Positions 48,339-55,794 of a stretch of 63,009 nt of DNA are shown here, piece by piece. Under the pieces are notes generated by a model that saw only the letters and a list, made by a program, of their open reading frames with translations, ran no database searches and was not told where the DNA came from. Each line of letters starts with the position of its first letter. Position 1 is the first letter of the stretch. The DNA is taken from positions 1-63,009 of the IMG/VR virus record IMGVR_UViG_3300042514_001623, one strand, 5' to 3'. The position numbers and the translations under genes are program-made. Source of the stretch: a virus.

Positions 48339-48441
48339 CGCGCGAGCTAACCGGCCCGCAGAGGGCCAGAGGAGTGACAGGTGAGCACAGACGATACGAG
48401 CCCCGCTACTGCGGGTCCGGTGGTTCAGCGCGGTGTTAGGC
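48333..48441 (+). repeat. attC: attC site 1 (109 bp)
   Basis: Left arm GCCTAACGCGCGAGCTAACC and beyond. Right arm, read as reverse complement, GCCTAACACCGCGCTGAACC and beyond. They pair over about 25 positions with short bulges, ending near CCCGCAG. The single-stranded loop includes a ribosome binding site (GAGGAG) and the GTG start of the next ORF. Confidence 0.85.
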
Positions 48442-48743
48442 CCTGCGCGTGGTGGCGCGAGAGCATTTACGCGGAATGCTGGCCGTGCGTGACCGTAGAC
48501 GAAAAGGAGGCCGAGTTCTGGCGCTCCGAAGGGCTGACGGTTGTTGAGCTGGGTGACGTGGCCGCAGAACGCGCAGAGTCGGCGCGGCTTCGCCACCTCC
48601 TGAATCTGGCGCGCGACGACTACAACACTGCGGCGCAGCGGCTGCAAGACATTGGCGACTACGCGCACGACCACAGCACCGGCCCAGCAGTGCCGGATGC
48701 GCTGTGGGAAGTGTGCTCAATGGCCTACGGTTCAGGGGCCTAA
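48381..48743 (+). CDS. Cassette 2 ORF, hypothetical, 120 aa
   Basis: GTG 48381 lies inside the loop of attC 1, with GAGGAG eight bases upstream, so the first 20 residues (MSTDDTSPATAGPVVQRGVR) are encoded by the recombination site. The body: CAWWRESIYAECWPCVTVDE, KEAEFWRSEGLTVVELGDVA, RLRHLLNLARDDYNTAAQRL. The stop TAA lies in the next attC core. The function is not recognised. Confidence 0.6.
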   Translation: MSTDDTSPATAGPVVQRGVRPCAWWRESIYAECWPCVTVDEKEAEFWRSEGLTVVELGDVAAERAESARLRHLLNLARDDYNTAAQRLQDIGDYAHDHSTGPAVPDALWEVCSMAYGSGA

Positions 48744-48860
48744 CGTTCGAGTTCACCCGGACTCCAACAGCGCGAGGATCACAAATTGAATGAGAAAGCC
48801 ACAAATTCCGATGAGAGCCGGCCCGCTGTTGGTGGTCCGGGGTGCAACGAGGGGTTAGGC
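48738..48860 (+). repeat. attC: attC site 2 (123 bp)
   Basis: Left arm GCCTAACGTTCGAGTTCACC and beyond. Right arm as reverse complement GCCTAACCCCTCGTTGCACC and beyond. Both continue into CCGGAC and CCAACAGCG in register. The loop holds GAGGATCACAAA and the TTG start used by the next ORF. Confidence 0.85.
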
Positions 48861-49178
48861 CCGCTGCCAACCATCCGGCCCGGTGAAACAGACGCGGAGT
48901 TTGTGGCGCAGATTGAGGCCACGCACTGCCGGCCGCTGACGCCACCGGAGCGGATGCCGCAATACATCCGCGACGAGTTGCCTGATGAACTGGCAGCCCA
49001 TCGTTTGCAGGCGTGGGCAGATGCGCGCGTGGCCGCAGAGCGCGCGAGATTCCTGCGCCTCATTGCGCGGCACTGCGAAGACGCCTGCGTGGCCGCCGTA
49101 CTCGAAGACTCAGTGCGCCTCGGGTTGGATGTGGGGCCTAACGTCGGAAATCAGGCGGACCCGGAGGCGAAGCCGTAG
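48786..49178 (+). CDS. Cassette 3 ORF, hypothetical, 130 aa
   Basis: TTG 48786 lies inside attC 2. Residues 1-25 (MNEKATNSDESRPAVGGPGC) are encoded by the attC arm. The body: LPTIRPGETDAEFVAQIEAT, CRPLTPPERMPQYIRDELP, DELAAHRLQAWADARVAAER, a helical protein. Unlike the other ORFs its frame reads through the left attC core and stops at TAG 49176 in the next attC loop. The start is uncertain; the ribosome binding site is weak. Confidence 0.5.
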   Translation: MNEKATNSDESRPAVGGPGCNEGLGPLPTIRPGETDAEFVAQIEATHCRPLTPPERMPQYIRDELPDELAAHRLQAWADARVAAERARFLRLIARHCEDACVAAVLEDSVRLGLDVGPNVGNQADPEAKP

Positions 49179-49205
49179 GGGCTCGCCTGCATTGACCAGT
49201 TAGGC
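49136..49205 (+). repeat. attC: attC site 3 (70 bp)
   Basis: GCCTAACGTCGGAAATCAGG and GTTAGGC ends, with CAGGCG paired to CGCCTG, and a central GGCGAAGCC hairpin. This is the length and shape of classical short attC sites, with unpaired extrahelical bases between the paired boxes. Confidence 0.9.
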
Positions 49206-49233
49206 CACGGCTCCGAAGCGAAAGGACAAAAGC

Positions 49234-49515
49234 ATGCAAGCGTTGAGCGACCTGATAACTGCGGCAGTGCAACTGGCCGGCGCAGATGACACCGTGAGCC
49301 ACGGCGCGCGGCTGTGGCACAGCGAAGGCGGCCGGCGCTGCCCGCTTGGCTGGGAGGACTGCTCGCAGGCGGTGTACATGGACCTGAAGACCGGCGAGTA
49401 CGACTATGGCGATCCTGGCGGCCCTGGGCATGCGGACTGCGAACGCAACTGCGCTCACGGCATGTTGCCTGCGCCGGAAGACGAGAACGAAGGCCCGTAT
49501 GCCTTGGTGGCCTAA
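49234..49515 (+). CDS. Cassette 4 ORF, hypothetical, 93 aa
   Basis: ATG 49234 with GAAAGGAC upstream. Product: MQALSDLITAAVQLAGADDT, SHGARLWHSEGGRRCPLGWE, DCSQAVYMDLKTGEYDYGDP, with several Cys and His (RRCPLGWEDC, ADCERNCAHG) that could bind a metal. The TAA stop is inside the next attC core at 49510. I recall such W-x-SxGGRxCPLGW proteins as phage or cassette hypotheticals. Confidence 0.6.
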   Translation: MQALSDLITAAVQLAGADDTVSHGARLWHSEGGRRCPLGWEDCSQAVYMDLKTGEYDYGDPGGPGHADCERNCAHGMLPAPEDENEGPYALVA

Positions 49516-49614
49516 CGTTGGAGCTGAACGGGCACCAACGGCAGGCACAGATTAACCCGGAGCGCGCCACGGCAACCCTGCCGTTGGGGCTCCGATTCGA
49601 GCGACGAGTTAGGC
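49510..49614 (+). repeat. attC: attC site 4 (105 bp)
   Basis: Left arm GCCTAACGTTGGAGCTGAAC and beyond. Right arm as reverse complement GCCTAACTCGTCGCTCGAAT and beyond. Both end in CCAACGGCAGG, giving a long outer stem with a bulged base. The loop is about 30 bases. Confidence 0.85.
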
Positions 49615-49640
49615 CACGCTGTGGCCGGAGCGAGAAAACG

Positions 49641-49871
49641 ATGGCAAAGCGATTCACCAAGGCGGCACTTGTCGAACAACTGCGCGACCTTGCGGACAAC
49701 GTGCAGCAGACCCGCCACTTTGACGGCGGCAACGGCACCGCGCAGCTTCGCCCGCGCGGATGCGATGAAGCCACCCAAGCGCTGATTGATAAGGCTGTGG
49801 ACTATGGCCGCTGGCGCACGCTCCACAACTTGGCCGCGGACGTGGAGTGCGGGTGTATTGGCGTGGCCTAA
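49641..49871 (+). CDS. Cassette 5 ORF, hypothetical, 76 aa
   Basis: ATG 49641, GGAGCGAGAAAACG upstream. Product: MAKRFTKAALVEQLRDLADN, VQQTRHFDGGNGTAQLRPRG, DEATQALIDKAVDYGRWRTL, then VECGCIGVA. Small and helical. The TAA stop lies in the last GCCTAAC core (49866-49872), which has no partner GTTAGGC downstream, so the attC is truncated. Confidence 0.6.
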   Translation: MAKRFTKAALVEQLRDLADNVQQTRHFDGGNGTAQLRPRGCDEATQALIDKAVDYGRWRTLHNLAADVECGCIGVA

Positions 49872-49880
49872 CCCGTAGAT

Positions 49881-50246
49881 ATGCCACCTTTCCAAAGTCC
49901 GCGCAGGCCCGCGAGCCGCTGGGCCGCATACAACGCAACGCCAGGCGCGCACAAGCGCCGGAGCGCCGCGCGTGAGGCCGCCAGCATTGCCGGCCCGGCC
50001 CCGGCATACCCGCCGCTGGCCCCGTTGCATGGGGATTGGCTGGGCGGGTCCATAAACGGCAAGACCGTCATCATGCGGCTGATGCGAGATCCGCAGCACC
50101 GTTCTGACCAGTGGGCGGGCGAGATCGACGGCGAGGCGGTGACGGACGCCGCCGGCCTGACGCGGCTGTGGGAACTGCTGAGCAAGCGCTGGCCCAAGGC
50201 GCCGAGCCGGCGCACGCTGGCTGGGTTGGGAAAGCGCGAAGGGTGA
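49881..50246 (+). CDS. Hypothetical protein after the cassette array, 121 aa
   Basis: ATG 49881 follows directly after the orphan attC core. The N-terminal 45 residues are basic and Pro/Ala rich (PRRPASRWAAYNATPGAHKR). The rest: HGDWLGGSINGKTVIMRLMR, DPQHRSDQWAGEIDGEAVTD, AAGLTRLWELLSKRWPKAPS. The last helix is typical of small phage proteins. It is the last gene of the rightward operon before the structured spacer. The start may lie further downstream. Confidence 0.5.
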   Translation: MPPFQSPRRPASRWAAYNATPGAHKRRSAAREAASIAGPAPAYPPLAPLHGDWLGGSINGKTVIMRLMRDPQHRSDQWAGEIDGEAVTDAAGLTRLWELLSKRWPKAPSRRTLAGLGKREG

Positions 50247-50448
50247 CACCCTCCCCAAGTTGGGTGCAGAATCCCTCCAGCCCGCGCAAGGGCGCCACGT
50301 CATCGGGCCTTCCAGGCCCCACGCTTCCCGGCTGTGCCGGGTGACTGCTGCTAGACAGCACAGACTGGTAGGGCGAACTCGCCCCTAAATTTCCACCATC
50401 AGCCCGCCCCGGGAAACCGCGGCGGGCTTTGTCGTTCTGGAAGCGCTT
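50247..50448 (+). other. Structured intergenic region ahead of the late genes
   Basis: No gene is seen. Several short perfect hairpins occur in a row: GGGCCT-tcc-AGGCCC, CCCGGC-tgt-GCCGGG and GGGCGA-ac-TCGCCC, followed by a terminator at 50401-50430. This could be a leader or a small structured RNA of the late operon, or only stacked operon-end hairpins. A tRNA was considered and rejected (no T-loop consensus). Confidence 0.45.
50401..50430 (+). terminator. Rho-independent terminator before the late operon
   Basis: AGCCCGCC (50401-50408) pairs with GGCGGGCT (50421-50428), followed by TTTGTCGTTCT. The tail GGCGGGCTTTGTCGTTCT occurs again at the terminator near 60907, so the two are related repeats. 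Confidence 0.7.
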
Positions 50449-50888
50449 ATGACCCCTGCCATCGTGCGCGGCGCCTTCCGCTACGGTGACAGCCGCCCCT
50501 TCGCTCGCCTAGTTACGCTGCTGCGCGGCGGCGACTCGGCGCACTGCGAAGCCGCGTGGCAGTGGGAAGGCTCGCTGCATCGGTGCGTGTCGGCCTCGGG
50601 CTGGACGGCGGCGTGCGCGCCAAGGACATCGAGATGCCGGCCGACAGGTGGCGCATCTACGAGGTGCCTGCGCGCGCAATGCCGCAAGCCTGGGGGCTGC
50701 TGCGGGCGTCGCACGGCTACGACGTGCTGGGCCTGCTGGGCATCCTCTGGCCGATCCTGGGGCATCGCACGCGCCGCTGGTTTTGCAGCGAGGCCGTCGC
50801 CGACATGCTCGGCCTGCCCGAACCTCAACTGTTCGACCTGCGAACCCTCGAATCCGTGTGCGCCTTGATTGGGCGTCGCGTGCAGTAA
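50449..50888 (+). pseudogene. Permuted papain-like/NlpC-P60-type enzyme gene split by a frameshift
   Basis: ATG 50449 (GGAAG upstream) begins IVRGAFRYGDSRPFARLVTL with SAHCEAAWQWEG (catalytic-type His). The continuation DGGVRAKDIEMPADRWRIYE, GYDVLGLLGILWPILGHRTR, RWFCSEAVADMLGLPEPQLF (catalytic-type Cys) lies one base back (-1) in the next frame. Both halves together match phage permuted papain-like proteins with His before Cys. The switch is needed near 50598 (CTCGGG); no slippery heptamer is there. Either a single-base error or loss, or a dead gene. If intact it would be about 146 residues. Confidence 0.65.
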
Positions 50889-50914
50889 CACAACAGCCGT
50901 TTTAGGAGCCACAC

Positions 50915-51391
50915 ATGGCCGCTTTCGTTTTCAACATCGCCCTGGGCCGCGTTGCCGAGCTCTACCGCCGCGTCAAGGGCAACGACCCCGCCAACAGCGC
51001 CCTGGTGCTGGTGGCCATCAACAACGGCGGCACCACCGACGCCACCATGCAGGACTACACCACGCTGTCGGCCTTGCTGGCCGATGCTGGCGTGGCCGAG
51101 GTCACCAACAGCGGCTACAGCCGCAAGGTGCTCACCGACGCCGAGCTGGCATCGGTGCCCGCGCCCGACAGCACGAACAACCGCATCGAGCTGAGTCTGC
51201 CGGCGCAGACCTGGGCCACCATCGGTGCGGGCACGGCCTGGACTGACCTGGTGGTCTGCTACGACCCTGACACCACGACGGGCACCGACGCCGACCTGAT
51301 CCCGCTGACGCTGAGTGACTTCGTGAAGACCCCAGACGGTGGCGACATCCCGATGGCGGCCGGCGTGTTCTTCCGGGGCAGCGCGGCCTGA
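50915..51391 (+). CDS. Virion structural protein, 158 aa
   Basis: RTKNG-poor, beta-rich protein: FVFNIALGRVAELYRRVKGN, ALVLVAINNGGTTDATMQDY, then VVCYDPDTTTGTDADLIPLT. It begins a group of virion genes (50915-55785). Proteins with the FxxNIAxGRvaEyyxRVxxN start occur with tail or decoration genes in other phages. The exact role is unknown. Confidence 0.55.
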   Translation: MAAFVFNIALGRVAELYRRVKGNDPANSALVLVAINNGGTTDATMQDYTTLSALLADAGVAEVTNSGYSRKVLTDAELASVPAPDSTNNRIELSLPAQTWATIGAGTAWTDLVVCYDPDTTTGTDADLIPLTLSDFVKTPDGGDIPMAAGVFFRGSAA

Positions 51392-51403
51392 CGGGTCTGA
51401 GCC

Positions 51404-53002
51404 GTGGCTGTCTCAATCGTTGACGGCACGGCCGCCGCTGCCTGGCTGGCCGCAACCACTCAGCGCGCACAGCTCGAAGCCCTGGCGGCGCCGTGGGGCG
51501 GGTCTGCGGTGACGGCGCGCTTCTTCAGCGCTGGCGGCGACTTGCTGCGCACGCAGACCCTGCCGGCCCTGAGCATCGACACGGTGGCGGCTCCGTACCG
51601 TTTCAACCTCGGCCGCTACGTGGCAGACACCCATGTGGCCGAGGGCACGGCTGCGCGCCTGGATCTTCGCGCGGGCTCTACAGACATCGTGCGGCTGGAC
51701 TGCGGCCTGACGGGCTCGGGCGCCAGCGTAGAGCTTGCAGGGCCGCTGAAAGAGCTTTGCCCGCCCGACCTGGCCGGCGTGGAGTTGCTGGCGGATAGCG
51801 CGCTGCCTGCCGGGCCGCCGAACACGCTGCTGCTGACCGACGACGGGATGATGGCGAATGGCACTTTGCCCCTCGGCTCTCTTGAGTTGGACGGGGCGGT
51901 GTTCGTCGGCCACAACTCGCAAGACGGCCCGCGCGTGGCAAAGCATGTGCTTGCCACCGGCGTGACCACGGTCAGCGACTCGCTGCGCACGGCCATCGGC
52001 AATTCAGACCACTCAGCGCCGTGCGTCGTTGCGCGAAGCGATGGCAGGCTGACGGCCTTCTACTCGCGCCACAACATCGAAAACACCGCGTATCAGCGCA
52101 CCACCGTCAACCCCGGCGACGTGTCGTCTTGGGGCACCGAGGTCAATCTGAACGATGGCGGCGCCATCACCTATCCGAGCGTGATCGTGTGCGGCTCTCG
52201 GTGGCTGCTCACCTTCCGCGTGGACAACTCGTGGCGCTACCGCGTCAGCACTGACGAGGGCGCCACCTGGGGGCCGGGCATCACTGCGGCCACCTACTCG
52301 GGCGACGGCTCGGGCTCGCGGCCTTACCTGCTGCCTGTGTGGAATGCGGCGCAGAGCCGGGTTGACTTCGCCGTCATCGCCCAGGGTGCTGACCGCTTCC
52401 TTGTGCCCTACCTCTGGCACGTCTACGCGACTTTCGACGGCAGCAACGCGCTGACCTTCTTCAAGACCGATGGCACTTCGCTGGGCGCCGCCTTCGATGC
52501 TGCAAACGCCACCGAGATTTACAACGGCGCGCCTGATGGCGTGGACATCGCGTTCCAAATCGTCACGATCAACCCGAGCACCGGCGCGGTCTGGATCATG
52601 GCGCGTCGCATCAACAGCACCACCAGCAGCGACATGCTGCTGTATCGGCAGAACGGCACCGGCTGGCTGGGCCCTTCCACCATCTACAACGCGGGCTATC
52701 CCACAAGCCCAACGCGCACCGACTACGTGCCGGGGGCGGTCTTCCACCCGACCGACCCGACCCGCGTCTTCGGCATCCGGTCAACCGGCTACAGCGGCCC
52801 GAGCCGCTTGGCCGAGTACGCCACCACCGATGGCGGCGCCACATGGGCTTTCGTGCGCGAGATGACTCCGTGGAGCGAAGACAACGTGGAGCTGCTGCGG
52901 CCCCACGCGATTCAGAACGGCACCAAATATCTGGTGGCCTGGGCCAGCGGTCGCTTCACGGAGCTGACCGATTGGGACACATCAATTCTCATGGGAGCCT
53001 GA
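51404..53002 (+). CDS. Asp-box/sialidase-fold tail protein, 532 aa
   Basis: GTG start. The N-terminal 150 residues are a virion-attachment-type beta region. The rest has the sialidase/BNR arrangement with Asp-box motifs STDEGATWG (near 285) and TTDGGATWA (near 480) and repeated propeller-like segments (YPSVIVCGSRWLLTFRVDNS; PYLLPVWNAAQSRVDFAVIA). It may be a host-surface-binding or glycan-cutting tail protein. A complete sialidase catalytic set could not be verified by eye. Confidence 0.65.
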   Translation: MAVSIVDGTAAAAWLAATTQRAQLEALAAPWGGSAVTARFFSAGGDLLRTQTLPALSIDTVAAPYRFNLGRYVADTHVAEGTAARLDLRAGSTDIVRLDCGLTGSGASVELAGPLKELCPPDLAGVELLADSALPAGPPNTLLLTDDGMMANGTLPLGSLELDGAVFVGHNSQDGPRVAKHVLATGVTTVSDSLRTAIGNSDHSAPCVVARSDGRLTAFYSRHNIENTAYQRTTVNPGDVSSWGTEVNLNDGGAITYPSVIVCGSRWLLTFRVDNSWRYRVSTDEGATWGPGITAATYSGDGSGSRPYLLPVWNAAQSRVDFAVIAQGADRFLVPYLWHVYATFDGSNALTFFKTDGTSLGAAFDAANATEIYNGAPDGVDIAFQIVTINPSTGAVWIMARRINSTTSSDMLLYRQNGTGWLGPSTIYNAGYPTSPTRTDYVPGAVFHPTDPTRVFGIRSTGYSGPSRLAEYATTDGGATWAFVREMTPWSEDNVELLRPHAIQNGTKYLVAWASGRFTELTDWDTSILMGA

Positions 53003-53003
53003 C

Positions 53004-53411
53004 ATGCTTGGCCCACGCTATCGCTACCGCCTCACCAACTCGCACAACCAGATCGTCACGGTGACGATGCAGGAAACCCGCTTCAAGCGGGACAGCACCG
53101 GGCAGGAGGTGCGCGACTCTGTAGCCACGCCGTTTTCGGCTGTTGCCGTGAGCGGAACGGGGGGCACGCAAACCAGCACGCCCTTCGACAACGGCGCCAC
53201 CGGGACGTTTTGGGATGGCGCTTATCTGGTCATCAGCGCCGTGGCGTCGTTCGCCATCACCAACACTGGCGCGCTGACGGTGTGGCTTGAGCGCAGCCTG
53301 GATGGCGGCACCACCTGGGCCACCAACGGCAGCGCCACGCGCATTCAATCGCGCACGATCACCAACGCTGAAGGCACGTCCACCATCGTGTTTGAAGGTC
53401 TGGTGGAGTAA
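53004..53411 (+). CDS. Small virion protein with Asp-box-like motif, 135 aa
   Basis: It starts right after the previous stop. MLGPRYRYRLTNSHNQIVTV, VTMQETRFKRDSTGQEVRD, then VWLERSLDGGTTWATNGSAT, in which SLDGGTTWA is one Asp-box. A single beta domain, probably an accessory to the neighbouring 532-residue protein. Confidence 0.55.
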   Translation: MLGPRYRYRLTNSHNQIVTVTMQETRFKRDSTGQEVRDSVATPFSAVAVSGTGGTQTSTPFDNGATGTFWDGAYLVISAVASFAITNTGALTVWLERSLDGGTTWATNGSATRIQSRTITNAEGTSTIVFEGLVE

Positions 53412-53414
53412 GCC

Positions 53415-54851
53415 GTGGCCGTTCGCAGCCGAGTTATCCCGTGGACGCGGCGCCCGCTGCGCCCCGCGCCGCTGCTGAACAAGCACCAGGCGCTGCGCGA
53501 CGGTGCGCCGCTCATCGCGTGGGATGCGGCTGATGGCCTGGTTGACCATCTCGGGCGGGTCTTCTCGGTGGTCGGCACGGTTACGCAGCGCGAGGCTGAC
53601 GGCGGCCCCGAGACTTCGGCCAGCGGCAGCGGCAACCGCCTGGACGCGGCAAATTTCAGCCCGCCGACTGCGGCCTGCACGGTCATCATGGGCGTGCGGG
53701 CGCAGGCCAGCGCGTTTCTGTTCCAGACCCACGCCAGCAGCAACTTCGCGGGCCTGCGGGCGACGATCAACGCCAGCGGTCAACTCGAGTTCACCTTCGG
53801 CCAAGGCGGCGGCACGGGGCCCAGCAACAGGCGCACCTATGTCGTGACGCCCACGCTCACAGCCGGGCAGCTTTACACCTTCGTCATCAGCTTCCGTTCC
53901 ACCACCAGCGGCTACATCAGCATCGACGGCGCGCAGGCTGCGTTTACTGTCACGGGCACAGCTACCGACTACGCCGCAGGCACGGGCGCCGGCATGCTGC
54001 ACGCCATCTACACATCGGGTGCCTACGCCTACGGCACGGGCGCAGGGGCACTTGCGCATTTGGTGGTGCTGCCGCGCTACGTCGAGCCTGAGCTGGGGCA
54101 GTCGCTGGGCCGCAACCCTTGGCAGATCAGGGGGCGCCGCGAGAGCGTTACCTACAACTACAGCGGCGTGCCGGAAATCACCGGCATCACACCCAGCGAA
54201 ACCAGCGTCAGCGTTGCGTGGTCTGGACTGGCCGACGAGTTCCGCATCGACGGGGGCGCGGCCACGGCGCTGCCTGACGGCACCAGCCCCGACACCATCA
54301 CGGGGCTGACGGCAAACCAGCCCTACAGCGCCCCCGGTTTGCAGCTGCGCTTCGAGGGCGGCGCGTGGTCCGATGCGGTGCCGTTCGGCACGACGAACCC
54401 GGCAACGGGCGGCGGTGAGCCCGTTGTTCCTATCCCCCTTCTGGCTGCTGAAGAGACGGACGCAGCCGCCTCGCTGCAGCTGGCTCAGGTCATCCAGGCC
54501 GCGGAAGAGAGCGCCGCGGCATTCAACCTGCTGATGGCGCAGGTGCTGACGCCTGCGCTTGAGGCCGACGAGGCCGTGCAGCTGCTGCAGCCCGGTGCGC
54601 TCGAAGCCGCGCAGGAAACCGACGAGGCCGTGCCCCTGGTGCTTATCAGCCTGGGCGCCATCACAGCAGCCGAAGAGCAAGACCAAGCCGTCGCGCTGCA
54701 GCTCATCTCGCCCATCGCGCTGGGGGTGGCGGTGGAGGCCAGCGCAGCCCTGCAGCTCGGGCCACAAGTCGCCGCTGTCAGCCCGACGCTGTTCAGCCCA
54801 TCGCGGCGCGTCACGATGCGCAGCCCAGCCCGCGCTTTCGGAAGGTACTGA
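53415..54851 (+). CDS. Large virion protein with lectin-like domain and C-terminal repeats, 478 aa
   Basis: GTG start. Residues about 30-230 form a LamG-like beta sandwich (LIAWDAADGLVDHLGRVFSV; YTFVISFRSTTSGYISIDGA). A fibronectin-like segment follows (GVPEITGITPSETSVSVAWS). From about 335 to 450 come five repeats of about 22 residues with an xAAEExDxAxxLQL core (e.g. AAEETDAAASLQLAQVI, AAEEQDQAVALQLIS). A host-binding or fibre-like role is likely. The repeat number may vary between relatives. Confidence 0.55.
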   Translation: MAVRSRVIPWTRRPLRPAPLLNKHQALRDGAPLIAWDAADGLVDHLGRVFSVVGTVTQREADGGPETSASGSGNRLDAANFSPPTAACTVIMGVRAQASAFLFQTHASSNFAGLRATINASGQLEFTFGQGGGTGPSNRRTYVVTPTLTAGQLYTFVISFRSTTSGYISIDGAQAAFTVTGTATDYAAGTGAGMLHAIYTSGAYAYGTGAGALAHLVVLPRYVEPELGQSLGRNPWQIRGRRESVTYNYSGVPEITGITPSETSVSVAWSGLADEFRIDGGAATALPDGTSPDTITGLTANQPYSAPGLQLRFEGGAWSDAVPFGTTNPATGGGEPVVPIPLLAAEETDAAASLQLAQVIQAAEESAAAFNLLMAQVLTPALEADEAVQLLQPGALEAAQETDEAVPLVLISLGAITAAEEQDQAVALQLISPIALGVAVEASAALQLGPQVAAVSPTLFSPSRRVTMRSPARAFGRY

Positions 54852-54852
54852 C

Positions 54853-55785
54853 ATGGCCCACCTCGGCGTCATCTTGAAGCAGCCGGGCGAGACGCTTGCT
54901 CATGCCGTGGACTACAGCCTCGTCTTCGGTAATGCCGCGGGCGTGCTGGTTTCCGCCGTGGTCACCGCCGCGTCCGGCATCAGCGTGGCTCAGAGTATTG
55001 CCAGCACGAGCCTGAACCTGATATTCACTGGCGGCACGACAGCCACGGACTACGCCGTCACCATCGTGGCGCAGGTCAACATCGACGGCGTGGCGCAGAC
55101 CGTTGAAGACGAGTTCACAGTGCGCGTGCTGGAAGTGATCCCGTCACTGCTGGCGCCCATTGCCATCAAGCCGTGGATGGCTTGGGCCTCAGACCTGACC
55201 CCAAAAGTGCCCGACGCGCTGCTGCCGTCGATCATGGAGGCCCTGCAGGAGGCCACGCGGCGCCACTTCACCAAGACCCGAGCCTACCGGATCAACGGCA
55301 TCGCGCTGGGTTCAACGGTGGCCGGGCAGTCGGTCTACGTGGTGCCGCTGCCCAGCGGGGTGCAGCTGGTGGGCGTGCCTGACGCCCGGGTGGGCGAAAA
55401 CGACGCCACCGAGATCCAGCGCTATGCCGCAGTTGAGATCCCGCGCGACACCGACCCGACGCCGGACACCCACATTGCCGTGAACGGCACCAACAGCGTG
55501 CTTATCTGGCCGACGCCCACGGTGGCGGGCCAGGCCATCACGATCAACGCGGCCGTGGCGCCGGACGAGACGCTGGAAGGCATCGAGCACCTGCTGTACG
55601 TGGAGCACCAAGAGGCCATCGAGGCCGCGGCCCTGGCCGAGCTCTACGGCGACAAGACCAAACCATGGAGTGACCCCGCCATGGCCCGAGCACTCAACCG
55701 GGAAGGCAAAACCCGCCGGCTGATGCACTCCACCCAGGCCGGACCGCGCAGCGAGCGCATGCGGCTTCGCAGCAATCCCACTTGA
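54853..55785 (+). CDS. Virion protein, 310 aa
   Basis: ATG 54853 follows the previous stop by one base. The N-terminal 90 residues form an Ig-like beta domain (GETLAHAVDYSLVFGNAAGV; TTATDYAVTIVAQVNIDGV). The rest has WMAWASDLTPKVPDALLPSI, ATRRHFTKTRAYRINGIALG, and DETLEGIEHLLYVEHQEAIE, a fold resembling the adaptor-type protein at 1377 in its mix of helices and beta. It is probably a structural or head-completion protein. Confidence 0.5.
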   Translation: MAHLGVILKQPGETLAHAVDYSLVFGNAAGVLVSAVVTAASGISVAQSIASTSLNLIFTGGTTATDYAVTIVAQVNIDGVAQTVEDEFTVRVLEVIPSLLAPIAIKPWMAWASDLTPKVPDALLPSIMEALQEATRRHFTKTRAYRINGIALGSTVAGQSVYVVPLPSGVQLVGVPDARVGENDATEIQRYAAVEIPRDTDPTPDTHIAVNGTNSVLIWPTPTVAGQAITINAAVAPDETLEGIEHLLYVEHQEAIEAAALAELYGDKTKPWSDPAMARALNREGKTRRLMHSTQAGPRSERMRLRSNPT

Positions 55786-55794
55786 AAGCCTCGC

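Larger units (their letters stand above)
47801..49872 (+). mobile_element. Integron gene-cassette array without integrase (CALIN-type), six ORFs
   Basis: Six small ORFs follow one another, and the junctions carry integron attC cores in exact consensus: GCCTAAC (RYYYAAC) at 48098, 48333, 48738, 49136, 49510 and 49866, and GTTAGGC (GTTRRRY) at 48110, 48435, 48854, 49199 and 49608, plus a degenerate GCTAGGC at 47845. Between paired cores the arms are imperfect inverted repeats, as in folded attC sites. All ORFs point toward their attC and along the phage operon. No integron integrase gene is in the genome, so insertion must have used one supplied in trans. Confidence 0.9.

Noticed and set aside
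50330-50400. tRNA-like end (TTTCCACCA) in the spacer before the late genes
   Set aside because: No T-loop consensus and no matching acceptor or anticodon arm; the hairpins are better read as a leader or terminator region.
50590-50605. Programmed -1 frameshift in the papain-like gene
   Set aside because: The junction lacks an X-XXY-YYZ slippery heptamer and a clear downstream stimulator; an indel is simpler.
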